Below, piece after piece: positions 45,148-56,449 of a stretch of 64,000 bases of DNA. The DNA is from Amanita rubescens (lineage: Eukaryota; Basidiomycota; Agaricomycetes; Agaricales; Amanitaceae). Both the position numbers and the translations under genes were made by a program. Under the pieces are notes generated by a model that saw only the letters and a list, made by a program, of their open reading frames with translations, did not search any database and had not been told where the DNA came from. Each line of letters begins with the position of its first letter. Positions within the stretch are counted from its first letter, which is position 1. The DNA is taken from positions 62,001 through 126,000 of the forward strand of contig WION01000130.1 of NCBI GenBank assembly GCA_015039365.1. Direction: 5' to 3'.

Positions 45148-46508
45148 TGACGCATAGTTGGGGCAAATATCTCCATGTAATCAAATCCAGGTCTTTGATT
45201 GTAACCTTTAGCAACAATCCTGGCTTTGAATTGCTCTACAGTGCCATCTGCATTCCTTTTTATGTGAAAACCCATTTTGAGCCAATTGCTTTCTTTCCAG
45301 GAGGCAGCTTTTCCAACACCCATGTCCCAACTGTGCATTTAGTTCCTCCAAAGCAGCCTCATGCCACCTCTGTGCATCTGGGCCAGCCATCGCTTCAGCA
45401 TAGCTATTAGGTTCATTTCCAGTTAATGATGATGTATGAACACATTCAGCATCTTCTTCCCCCTCATCATCATCATTATACCTCAAGACACGAGGTTGCA
45501 CATGCACATAAGCAGTGCACCCCCAAATCCTTAGATGACTAACATCAGGCTTCTTGCCATGCCATAACTCAAATGGGATTTTCTTAGCAACTGCAGATGT
45601 TGGACATCTTTTCCAAACATGAATGAGTGCTGCCAAACTTTCAAATTTGATTATAGACTTTGAGATATGTACATTAAACCCTCTATGTTGTGTAAAGACA
45701 GAGAAAAGATTATTCTGTAAGTCCAGTACATGTAACACTCTAGCAAATTCAACCTCCCTAGCTGGTTTTCCATCTATAACTGGTTTAAATACAACAGACC
45801 CAACTCCCTCTGTATATATCACAGTATGATCTGCCAACCTAATCTCTTTTCGCATTTTCGTGTAGGTTTTGAACCAATGTCTATGTGGGGTCATATGAGA
45901 AGTGGCCCCCAAGTCTGTATTCCAGTCAAAACGATGGTCAGCAGAAGTCCCAAATGCATTATAATGAACATGACTTGCATTTCCTGCCTTTTCAGCAGTC
46001 TCTGCCTCTTTTCCCTCCTCTGCCTTATTGGCACTAGGTGCAGCTGTCACCTTGTTTTTCGGACATTTTGCCACCATATGATATCCCTTCCTCTCCACAT
46101 AAGAAGCTTGTAAGCTTCATTTTAAATCCATTATGGTGACCACCACCTCTGCCACCTCTGTGTTAAAAATGCGCCAAGTGTAGTTACAGCTCACTACAAA
46201 TGTTGTAGTAGTGCAAGTAAGCCTTTTTGAGACTGTCCCACATAGCTTTTGGATCATCCTCTTTGTCTCGAAAATGGACTCTTTGGTCGCTTTCTACACC
46301 CAAGTAGATTTCACCACCAGCTTTCTCTACTTTTGTCTCCCACTTTGCCAATTCATCATCACTGGTTTTGGCTGGTTTTGTATGTAACCTTGCCAGACAC
46401 CACACTCCATAGCCCATTGCACATTAAAAGCGCCCTCATTTCCCCTGACCACTCCTGGTAGTTACCATTGGATAGTGGCTTGATTTTTATTGTAGAATGA
46501 TCTGACAT
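45148..46508 (-). pseudogene. Copia-C gag-pol remnant with internal deletion
   Basis: gag starts at the ATG at 46508 (MSDHSTIKIKPLSNGNYQEW), 138 bp after the primer site. A 51-bp LTR fragment (46161-46211) interrupts gag. The degenerate zinc knuckle (YVERKGYHMVAKC) and protease follow; the active site reads DLGATSHM where DSGA or DTGA is normal. Most of the integrase is deleted: the frame passes from the protease region to VAKKIPFELWHGKKPDVSHL, the integrase C-terminus. The last part is the start of the reverse transcriptase (HIKRNADGTVEQFKARIVAK), ending near 45148. It is not functional. Confidence 0.85.
46161..46211 (-). repeat. Copia-C LTR end fragment inside gag
   Basis: 51 bp starting TGTTAAAAATGCGCCAAG match the inverted end of the LTR. 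It replaces part of gag and so marks a rearrangement. Confidence 0.75.
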
Positions 46509-46645
46509 TTTTTGTCAAAGTCCCAAAGTCCAAGTCCCAATGTAGTTGTTTAGCCAATGGCCAAAAATGCGTCCGATCAATTAAGTAGACTGTCCAAAAT
46601 GGCCAGTCTAGTCCAAAACACAATAGCAGTTCTCTAGCAGTAAAG

Positions 46646-46662
46646 GCCCGGGGCCCATAACC
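46646..46662 (-). other. Primer binding site of copia-C
   Basis: On the minus strand GGTTATGGGCCCCGGGC follows the LTR end directly. Its first 13 bases equal the site of copia-plus at 13195. Confidence 0.78.
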
Positions 46663-47043
46663 TGTTAAAAATGCGCCAAGTGTTGTTGCAACTGACTACA
46701 AATGTTGTAGTAGTTGGTTGTCTAGCCCTCTGATAGACTTAATACATGCTTTAGATGTTCACAAATGCGGTCTATAATAGTTGATAGCAGTTATATCAAG
46801 TCTATATCCAAGTGTAGGTACTGTAGTTCCCTACATGTAAGGAAACCTGGCCTGTTTGGTTCTATTTACTACCTATCCCATCAGGTGTGAGTCTAGGTGT
46901 CCACTATATTGTGTTTTGTCCACAGACACAACCGCTACACCTATAAACTAACTCATTATACACAAAATAAAGAATATAGTATTGTAACACTAAATATAAA
47001 GCATTTGAGCGATATCTGATGTTTAATCACTCAATATTCAACA
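46663..47043 (-). repeat. 5' LTR of copia-C, 381 bp
   Basis: Full-length inverted copy, followed on the minus strand by the primer site and gag start. It is therefore the real 5' LTR of the copia-C remnant and not a solo LTR, which explains the absence of matching 5-bp flanks. Confidence 0.9.
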
Positions 47044-47292
47044 TATTGTAAGTATAACAAAGGTGATAGCATATATAGACAAAACAAGGGGGCATAGGGG
47101 ATTGTATGTGTGTGGACAAGGAGTTGGTTGGGCATAGGGGAAACAGAAGGGGATCGATAAGAGAATGAGGTAGTCCATATGTGGTGAACATAATGGGGGT
47201 GGTGTGAGAGGAGTAGGCATATACAAGAAAGTAAGCATGTCCGATGTGTCATGTAATCATAATGTAGGAGTCCCTACCATGTTTGTAACAGA
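47044..47292. other. Spacer without recognisable gene
   Basis: About 250 bp of AT-rich sequence with GGGGG runs between two copia remnants. No motif seen. Confidence 0.4.
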
Positions 47293-47897
47293 ATGAGAAG
47301 TTGCACTCTGCCCTTCTTGACATGGGATTCAGCTCAGATCCAGCTCTGTCTGTATATTTATGTATATCGGAGAGATGATGTCCAGATCATAATGCCAGTG
47401 TATGTGGATGATATTACACTTGCTTCCAACTCTCAGGCTGCCATGGACAAGGTTGATTTGTCCAAGTACTTCAAGTTGAAGGACTTGGGAGAGACATTGT
47501 ACTTGCTATTAGGAGGGATAGAGTGAACAGAAAGATCTATCTTTCACAAAAGCAGTATATTATGGACATCTTGAAGCAATTTGGCATGGAGAATTGCAGT
47601 ACAGTGGACACACCAATGAATCCTGGTTCGAAGCTTTCACAAGATCAACACCCTAAAAACAATGAGGAGATGGAGGAAATGAAAGATGTTCCTTATATCA
47701 GTGCAGTAGGCTCATTCATGTATCTGGCCATGATGACAAGACCAGATATTGCAGAACCTGCAAGTGTTTTGTCTTGCTTTAACAATAATCCTGGAATGGC
47801 ACATTGGAAGGCAGTCAAACACTTGTTCAGCCACTTAGCTGGGACACTGGAAATGGAATTGGACCTTGGGGCTGATCCTGATTGCAACAAATGTAAC
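47293..47897 (+). pseudogene. Copia reverse transcriptase remnant
   Basis: Two frames overlapping at 47523 give the C-terminal half of a copia reverse transcriptase: MPVYVDDITLASNSQAAMDK with the catalytic YVDD, YFKLKDLGE, then IYLSQKQYIMDILKQFGM, TPMNPGSKLS and VGSFMYLAMMTRPDIA. A one-base shift separates the two. It breaks off in an LTR fragment at 47898. It points opposite to the copia-C remnant, so it is from another copy. Confidence 0.85.
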
Positions 47898-48023
47898 TGC
47901 TACCAACTGTTATAGACTGCATTTGTGAACATCTAAAGCATGTATTAAGAACCCTGTCAGAGGGTTAGACAACTACTACAACATTTGTAGTGAGCTGCAA
48001 CAACATTTGGCATATTTTTAACA
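47898..48023 (+). repeat. Copia-C LTR fragment, 3' part
   Basis: It matches the last 125 bp of the LTR, from CTGCTACCAACTGTTATAG to ATTTTTAACA, and is fused to the reverse transcriptase remnant. Confidence 0.8.
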
Positions 48024-48200
48024 GAAAATACTGTAACATATGTAACTAGGCATAATGCAGGAGATCATAACACATAGCCAGTCAGCCTGAGATTGCTCCT
48101 TTAAATCTTGTTTACCAATCACTGTCATCCAAATTTTTTGGCCACCTTTTAACAGAAAAATTGAAAAAGTATGTTGTAAATATCCCATCTTTAGTTCAAT

Positions 48201-48553
48201 TGTTGAATATTGAGTGATTAAACATCAGATATTGCTCAAATCCTTTATATTTAGTGTTACTATACTATGTATATTCTTTGTTTAGTGTATAATAAGTTAG
48301 TTTATAGTTGTAGCGGTTGTGTCTGTGGACAAAACATGATATAGTGGACACCTAGACTCACACCTGATGGGATAGGTAGTAAATAGAACCAAACAGGCCA
48401 GGTTTCCTTACAAGTAGGGAACTACACTTGGATATAGACTTGATATACTGCTACCAACTGTTATAGACCGCATTTGTGAACGTCTAAAGTGTGTATTAAG
48501 TCTATCAGAGGATTAGACAACTACTACAACATTTGTAGTGAGGTGTAACAACA
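48201..48553 (+). repeat. Copia-C LTR, 3'-truncated
   Basis: It starts TGTTGAATATTGAGTG and follows the family to about GAGGTGTAACAAC, lacking the last 20-25 bp. A small internal deletion removes GTACCTACACTTGG-type sequence near 48430. Confidence 0.8.
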
Positions 48554-49234
48554 GCATGTATGCAGCATGGATGCAATGCACAAGCAAGACACGTTGACCG
48601 CATCCATGTGACTCTCACCAAAGATCTGTGTCAAGTGCTCTCGTACCTCACTCACTTGACTTATCTCTGTTTGGTTTGAAGTAGGGCATCAATTTCTAGT
48701 GTTTTACCCCTCTTTTTCACTGCATTAACCAATTGTCAGGCTGTTCCTTTGTTCTCCTGTTATTCAACAAACCCACTGTGGGCCCTGCAAACAACCATCC
48801 ATCTTCAAGGCATTCAGGTGTGTACTATACTGGGACATTCATGAGGATCGGACTTCTCATGCATTTTGACAAGGATTGGATGGGCTCAAGAGCAGCCCAT
48901 GTGTCATCAATAAGGATGTGATGAATCAGGTGTGGGGGATCAAGCCCAGTGAAAACCTAGGCTATTAGAGGTGATTTTCCATCGATTACATGCATTTATT
49001 TCGATTATGTACAATTGTTGGGGTGCTGGGGCCGGGCAATGGATTGCTGGAAAATAGATTGTATATTTTTATAATTTATGCTACATTCAACAATCGAACA
49101 AAATAGCTGTCCTTGTTGTCCTTGTTGTGCCTGGAAATCATCAACTGCACTACAAATATTCTGCTCATCATGCACCCGATCACGTGTAAACGGACTTAGA
49201 AAAGTTTGAATGAGTCGAGCTAGTATACCATAGT
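48554..49234. other. Stretch without recognisable gene, left of CACTA
   Basis: About 680 bp. It may hold the left end of the CACTA element, but I cannot identify its terminal repeat. A 62-aa frame at 48733-48921 has no motif. Confidence 0.4.
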
Positions 49235-50932
49235 ATGAGACGTGCTTGCAAGGAAACAACAGCAGCGTCGCAACGTCACGCAATATGTCGAAGACTCGAC
49301 CATGAAGATCATGCCAGTCACCTTCAAGAGTTCCTCGCACATAGAGGGATGGCTCTACCACAGGGTGATGTAGCCGGCCATACACAAACACATACGGTCA
49401 GAAGGCCATCTGGAGCAAGTGCTGGACAGAGCACCACCAATGTGGGCAATGACCCGGATGCAATTCCACATTCCCCATGCACTGACTGAGGTATGTCTTA
49501 CTATGTGATTTACATTCAATTTCTTATACCAGTGTTTTTCCCATTTGTAGACAAGTGACAATCACACTGATGTCCACAACGTTCCAGAGGGTGCAGGTGA
49601 CTCTTGTTATGGAGATTGCAATAATGATCTGTTTGGACAACAGCCTGAACAGGATGGTTTATTGGGTCAACAGGTACATTCTACGTGTTTTACATACCGT
49701 ATACATTACTATGTGTAGTAGTAGGCAAACAATGATATTCATATGGACGACGTTGAGCATGAAGCTCACAGAGAACATGCCGAAGGCTTCAATGACGAAG
49801 AAAACCATCCATTGGATGAGATCGAACACAACTTTTCTCAGTTTGACGCCGAAAATACTATTGGCTTGGATTCACAGATACATGACATAGAGATAACAGC
49901 CAAGTTTATTGAAGCATTGAAAAATGCGAAACTTGAAGACAGTAACATGCTTCCGGATGATATAGCTCACTTGTGTGCAGCTCTGAGCGACTTTCCCTTC
50001 AATGTGTATGATCCCGACTTTCTATTGTCTCTTCGTACATTTCTAGCTGTCAATACTGCATCCCAGGAAGTTTACAACACTTTTCATGATGCTGTTCTTG
50101 CCCAACACCCTGACAACACTTTCTTTCCTATGACCAAATCAAGCGGCGCGTTCAACAGATCACTGGTATTGTTCCCATCACCCACGACATGTGTGTAAAC
50201 TTGTGTGCTGCGTTCACCGGTCCATTCAGTGATCTTACTGAATGTCCTCTCTGCGCTGAACCCTGCTATCAATATACCTCTGGTCCACATCCCAAATGAA
50301 TTGCGAGGCACCAATATCATACTATACCCTTAGGATTTGTGCTACAAGCTTTCTACCAATCACCAGAGGATGCTCAATGAATGCACTATTGCCAGAAGCG
50401 AACTGATGAGATCCTTGCTCATTTACGAGCTAATGGGTATCAAATTGATGTATATGATGATATCTACATCGGAAGCAACTACCTAGATGCAGTTGAAAGT
50501 GGGAAAATCAAACCTGGCGACATTGTGGTGCAGGTTTTGCTCGATGGCACACAACTCTTTAGAGACAAGGAGTCAGATTGTTGGATGTACATATTCGTCA
50601 TCCACGACCTTTCTCCCAATCTTTGCTACACAAAAAACTATGTGATTCCCGGTGGATTTATTCCTGGGCCAAATAAGCTGAAGCACATTGACTCCTTTAT
50701 ATTTCCAGGCTTATATCATTTGTCAGCACTGCAACGCGAAGGGTTGCACATATTTGATGCATCAACTGGAAGGCGTACACATGCTATGCCATTTGTAGCG
50801 CTAGGGACCGCAGATGGGCCGGGTATGGCTAACATGGCAGGTATGGTCAGACACCAAGGGACGTATGGTTGTTGGCTTTACTGCAGATTACCCAGCCGAC
50901 ACAGAGAAGGTGACAGGCACTACTACCGAAGC
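49235..50932 (+). pseudogene. CACTA transposase (Tnp2-like), 5' part
   Basis: A first exon ends near 49493 at a GTATGT donor. An exon at about 49554-49672 and a third from about 49724 follow. The third encodes acidic sequence, then FNVYDPDFLLSLRTFLAV. After a frameshift near 50130 it gives the Tnp2 signature CVNLCAAFTGPFSDLTECP with its cysteines, and IPLGFVLQAFYQSPEDAQ. TGA at 50297-50299 and 50378-50380 interrupt here; both would be arginine as CGA. Next come VLLDGTQLFRDKESDCWMYI, FIPGPNKLKHIDSFIFPGLY, LGTADGPGMANMAG and TYGCWLYCRLPSRHREGD. The frame reaches the KDZ duplication. These are standard parts of the Tnp2 family found in fungal CACTA elements. Confidence 0.82.
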
Positions 50933-51590
50933 CACCTGTATCTCCCTCGGTTTGAGCCTAATATTAGTGGATTCACAGGTGCGGAGCTCACTTTCAAAAG
51001 GCTCGAATTCTCCAAATCTCTAACACCGGTGATATAACCTGCCCCAAAACCTTGACTTAGTGATTTGGAGACAACCACTGATGCGCGCTTAATAAGCTAC
51101 CATATCGGGAAACCCGCCTTCACAATGCTCCCACGCCTGCTCCAAGGCCACCTGAGGCCCAAATAAAGCAATATGGGTATTGCCTGAAAGCTATTTTTAG
51201 GGGCATTCATCCTAGACTACCTAATTTTATATGGCGCATATTATAAGAGTCATACGAGTCATTGCAGGGATGCCATTTTCGGTGGTCTTTCCTTTTATGG
51301 GTGATGCCATCAACTTTGCTTATCCACACGATATGGGCATCGTTCGAAAGCATTTTTAAGCACCATTCACATCCAACCACACTCACACCCCATATTTCAC
51401 ACCATATATGGAACTAGGCACATAGGACTGGCAATATGGGCTTTGCGAGAGATGCCATCAAACTTAGGTAACTTTGTCTGCCCACACGATGATATGGGCA
51501 TCGTTTTCAGGCGCCTTTCACACTCTCACCATTGCTTATATGCACCAGGCACACAGACTCACAACAGCGGCAATATGAACTTTGCAGGAT
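50933..51590 (+). repeat. Left terminal inverted repeat of KDZ
   Basis: The outer 220 bp match the right end almost base for base. Further in, a unit of roughly 150 bp with GATGCCATCAAACTTAGGTAAC, CACACGATATGGGCATCG and GAAAGCATTTTTAAGCACC repeats about three times with drift. Confidence 0.85.
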
Positions 51591-52272
51591 GGCGATGTTT
51601 GGCGCTCCTTTTTTAGGATTGATGCCATCAACAGCGACCCTGCCTGCCAAGATGATATGGGCGTCGTTTGACCACTTTTTTGGTGCTTTTCATGCCAGTA
51701 TACGCACCGTTTAGTTCCATCTGAATACAGTGTTTCATGTGATCCAAAATGAACATGTACTCGGCGAGATAGATCAGCTCGAAAATCCATTATTATCGTG
51801 GGAATCATGGAAGTCATATTGCGTACGTCTCGTCCATTATCTTCGCCAAAAGACCCTCTCGGCTTCCCAGGACGCTTTCTCTAAGCAATTTACAGCCTCG
51901 CCGGAGCCGTATTGTCGTCTGATCAAAGTGAGTGAATGTTATTATTGGCATTGCGCAGGATTTATACGATCACAGTGAATTTGACAGTGCCCGTCGCAAA
52001 CGCTTTTAGTGTACAGTGGGCGGGGCACAGGTTCTGAAGGTATGTATCTTTCGTAAGTCGTACTGGTCTAGAGGTTCTATTTTAGCTCTTGCAATCCTTA
52101 CAGTAGTTCCGAGTCCCTCCACGGACCACGAGTTTCTAAGCACATCGATCGGCGCACATCACTTACTCATTTCGACCCTGGATACAGCTATTGACCTCAT
52201 GTTAGGCTCCACATCGAATAAAGGACACATGTAAGTTTACTTTTGTTTGGATTCATATCTCTTCCTTACCAG
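51591..52272. other. KDZ 5' region before the transposase
   Basis: Open stretches at 51730-51978 and 52016-52234 could be upstream exons or leader. One reading joins 51730-51909 to a short tail through a 31-nt gap with GTGAGT and GCGCAG borders, which is short for an intron. I assign no gene. Confidence 0.35.
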
Positions 52273-55200
52273 ATGTCCTCCAGACGAGGAATTAAAATAC
52301 ACCATCATGGCATATCAAAGAAGTCAATCATCCATACGGGGCGTCGAGGATCCCGCCCAGAAAAGACGGTCTTATCAGCCTCAAAGCAGGACGAACGCAA
52401 GCGCGAGCACGAAGGCAAACGCCGGGCAATAATTGAAGGCAAGTTTTTCTTGCGCTTCGCAAAGAAGATGGTTGACACTTTCGCTTTATTTTTAAGGTTT
52501 GACAGAGGAAGATAGGCAAGCAGTCGCCGAGATGGACATTGATATGTTCGGTTCAGCAGATGACGTGGCAGCGGCCGACCGGGTTGCGCCACCGGATGAA
52601 CAGGGATTTGATATCAGCCACGAAGGTGGAGAATTTGAGGTCTTTGACGATCTTACCCGTGAGATCGCGCATGCAACAGGATACTAGTAAGTGGCTTTAA
52701 TTATATCCCTCAATATTTTACCAATTGTCTATTTAAGCAAACGAGTAGACCACCGAACGCGCCGAGATCGAACCGAGCTCACAACACAAAGCTGGCTGGA
52801 ACAGATGGACAGGCTCGTTGAAACTTATTTGGATTTTCGATCGCGCCAAGGTGAGGACGGCTTTCAGGTTCACAGCAACGCGATGGAGGAGGCAAATGCA
52901 ACTGGCTCAATAACGATTGAAGTTGTTGATATCTTTTGTAAGTTATTTCTGCACAATTTACTAATACTTGTTTCAATTCAGTTCCGCCCATAGCTCGCAA
53001 AACGAAGGCATTCAAGACTTTGGATAGCGACGAGTACCCTAACGAAGCTCTTCTGCGCAACGGATATCTCGGCTGTTCGCCATTGATGCCGACTGTTGCC
53101 CTTTCATTGCGGACATTGTCTCTTTACCGTGAAATCCACAGAACCTGCCCCCGATTAAGTTTAGAAGCAATGGCAAAAACCCTCTGTTATCTACAAAACG
53201 TGCGTACAACGACTACATCTGTCTTTTGATTGAGTCATGGATTGTTCCGTGCCTGTCAGGTGCCATACCACCAATATCTCCGCAATCAGTTTATGGCATC
53301 TTTCGATGCTTATCTAGAAATACGCCAACGAGTAAAACAAAAGCTCGATGAAGTGCTTGGGTACAATTCGGGCAACCGGCTATCGCGTGCTTGCCCCGCT
53401 TGCTTCAAGCGTGTTCCAGGAGAACAAGAACAGGAGTTCTCTGTTCTTCTTTCTATCGATGGCAATAACTCACTCAAACGTATCAGTGCCAGCATCCGTG
53501 GAACACAGGAAATGCCTGATTCTAGATCAATACAATCTGACCGGTGGATAACATCACACGAGGTTGACCAGTTCAAGGACGAAGTTCTAAATACGGTAAA
53601 TCTATATATTCACACACGTTCATCCTCGTTCATCTGACTCCCGGACTCCGGGCCTGTTCTCCGAATAGAAAGAAGCAGCTGCGGATAATTTTGCTGATGA
53701 GATTGCGCCATCAGCACAGCAATCCACGAATGCTGACGGCAGTCGTTTCGACTGTATCGATCGCTGGAAAAATGCTGGTCCCGCAACTCGTAAGAGGATG
53801 TTTTCACTCTTTGATGAAACGGGAATCTTTATTGCATGTTGCCGGCATCGTATGGTGGTTTACGGATGCGACATGAAAAAGAGCGGTGAACTGTGTGTGA
53901 TCTTTTTATTCCGGATGGATTTAAACTAAAGATAGATCCAGGGCAAAATATCCTTTAGCCATTGTCAACCGCATGTTGCTGGAGATGGGGAATAACATAG
54001 GCTGTGCATACGACATTGGATGCGAATTTAGCAAAATGGTTGTCAAGAGCTCTCTTGGTAAGCGCGCCGCCGATCAAAACCTTCAGTTTATGGTTGGTGC
54101 GTTCCACGGCCATGCCCACAAGCGGTCATGTCAGCTGTCATGGCATCCTTTGTACATCAAGGGCACCGGACGTACGGAGGGTGAGGGCTGTGAGCATATA
54201 TTTTCGTCTTCAAATGATTTAGCCCGCAATACACGACATGCGAGCCGATTCCACCGCTTACAAGCAATCGACGAGCACTTCAACTTCTGGGACGAGGACA
54301 AATATGCATTATTAAGTGATTAGAGCTTATCTTCCCAATTGACTTGGACATCACAAATATTGTTTCAGGTACATTTATTGCCAACCATTACAAAGATGCG
54401 ATCAAGATGATACGGAGTCTGGAGCAAGATCTTGATCTTATTAAAGCGCAGCTTCAAATGTCCGATGAAGATCTTGTGGGGATTCTTGACGAGGAAAAAC
54501 AATATCTTGGAAATTTGTTACAGCCACCAATCGATGTTCAGCTCAAGACAGAATATATACGTACTCTTAACAATTGGACCGCTGCCATGTAAGCGTTCTT
54601 TGTCTAACCCACTGTCCACCGAATTAGTAACGTGTGAGACTTAGAAAAGATTGGCGGGATGCTGTTGGGGCAGCACGTAATCTTTTCACCGCCGCCGCTA
54701 CTCCCAACCTCCATTGGGCTGTTTCCCAGGCGAGGCATCGGGTAGATCTCATGGCATTAAAAATGGAGGCAGCTCAGGGTCAAGTACTAACACTCGAGGA
54801 AAAGCTTCAGATCACTGAGCGCTGGACCACATCATCGGCCGACTATAAGAGATACTACGCGGAAAACGTGGAGACCGAATATCAAAAGACCCTAGACGAA
54901 CTTGAACGCCTTGTGGTGATGAGAGTTTTCGAATTCAACAAAGTGAATGAGCCAGGGCTCGGTACGTCCCGATCATTATACCACTTAAATTTTCAAATGA
55001 CGGGCTCTACGTACTTAATGTAAGGTTACAAACTCCGTGAGCATATTTGGGGTGCGCTCCAACGGCGCTCGGAAGCAGTCCGCAACGCCATCAAAAGGTA
55101 CAATGTCCAGGCGGAGAGATTTGATCCACCTCGCCGACTCTTTCCATTGGACCAGGTTCCCAAATGTAGCAGTAGCTTCCTTGCCGAATTTGACATCCTG

Positions 55201-55641
55201 AGATTTGCACAGCCAGTGGTTCAGGGCCAGGAATGGGTGAGGCCAGCGTGTCGCGAAGCATCAATCAAGTATTACAAATTATGCAGAGCCCGTGAGGAGG
55301 TGAAACGGCTCAATCTCGAAGCGCGTCGACTTCAGGTATCGATCAACGACGAAACTACTCATACGTTGAATGTTTTGGAGGAGCTATCAACCCAAAACCC
55401 GATACTGGCCATAGAATTGAAACGCAGACAGAGTTCACGATCCTCAATCAATAATGTTCACTTACGCAAATTGACAGAGTTGAGAAATCAAGTTTATTTT
55501 ACGGGAATGCGATGGGATGATTTTGATTTCGGTGCAAAAGGTGCAGAGATTGACAAAGATGCGGATGGCGTGGAGTCGGAATCTGAGGGGGAAAGGGAAT
55601 TTGACGCGATGACTGAGTTTATTGAAGGTATTACCGACTAG
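52273..55641 (+). CDS. KDZ (Kyakuja-Dileera-Zisupton) transposase, 10 exons
   Basis: Exons: 52273-52438, 52497-52686, 52738-52937, 52982-53199, 53260-53595, 53669-53892, 53942-54315, 54369-54588, 54645-54961, 55025-55641. Joined, they give 2862 nt, an open frame of 953 aa. Introns are 44-73 nt; the first uses GC-AG (GCAAGT donor). Family motifs come in order: LRNGYLGCSPLMP (about residue 205), ACPACFKRV, LLSIDGNNSLKR (320), CIDRWKNAG with GIFIACCRHR, AKYPLAIVNRM, GCAYDIGCEF (469), VGAFHGHAHKRSCQL (499), GEGCEHIFSSSNDLARNTRHAS, and GYKLREHIWGALQRRS. The C-terminus is acidic. The enzyme would move the KDZ element. It may be active. Confidence 0.92.
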
Positions 55642-56449
55642 TAGTAATAGAACCGCGATCATACTAGTTGGACATGTGGTTGAATACTAAATGATACCAA
55701 GAACGAGTGAGATACATAACTGCGAACTAGTGCAAACTCGGAGACGAGTGTCGGTGCGAGAAAGATATGCTATGTAATGAATATAACATTACATGACTCC
55801 GAGTCAAAGGGTAGGTGTAGTATGAGGAAGACGCGTTGATATACTGGCCTTATCTATTTCATCATTAGCATCTGAGGATTCGTCGCAGGGAGTACTAGTG
55901 TAGTTGAACACTTTAGAATAGTACACGTCAGTGACGAATGGGTCTCTTGAATGCATGGGCTTTGTTGAGGCAGCATGGGATGGAATGTTATCGATAGAGT
56001 CATCTATACCTAAGTTGTACTATTCAAGTTCGATGGTCGACTCCTCATCCGATTGTAACTTACTTACTTTGTGGTAGCTGCCAGTGGCACACATACTACT
56101 AATCATCCGATAAAGCTTTAAGCACCGCTGGGAGTATCAGTAAACCGATGGATTATTAGTCTTATCGAAAACGTGTAGGACCTAGGTATCTGGTGGGAAT
56201 CTGTATGACGTGCGCACATGCCACAGGCGCAGAGGTGCTTAGTAAGCCTTATCGATGAGTTCTCGTCGTTCACTGCTGTACGCCTTCTTGCCATAATGAC
56301 GCTGTCCTATGTGTGCAAGAGGAGGAAGACTTGGAGATATGTGCGTACGGTATCGCATAGATATGGGATCATTCCTAATCGGCAGATCTCGATGCAGGGC
56401 GAGTTTTCCACGTTAACCTTACAACAAATCTTCGTCTGGTTCTCATTCA
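55642..56449. other. Intergenic region inside KDZ
   Basis: About 800 bp between the two KDZ genes, holding the 3' end of the first and the promoter of the second. A frame at 56218-56463 has no motif; an upstream exon of the next gene here cannot be excluded. Confidence 0.4.

Noticed and set aside
46663..47043. Solo LTR with lost duplication
   Set aside because: A primer site and gag start follow it directly, so it is the 5' LTR of the copia-C remnant.
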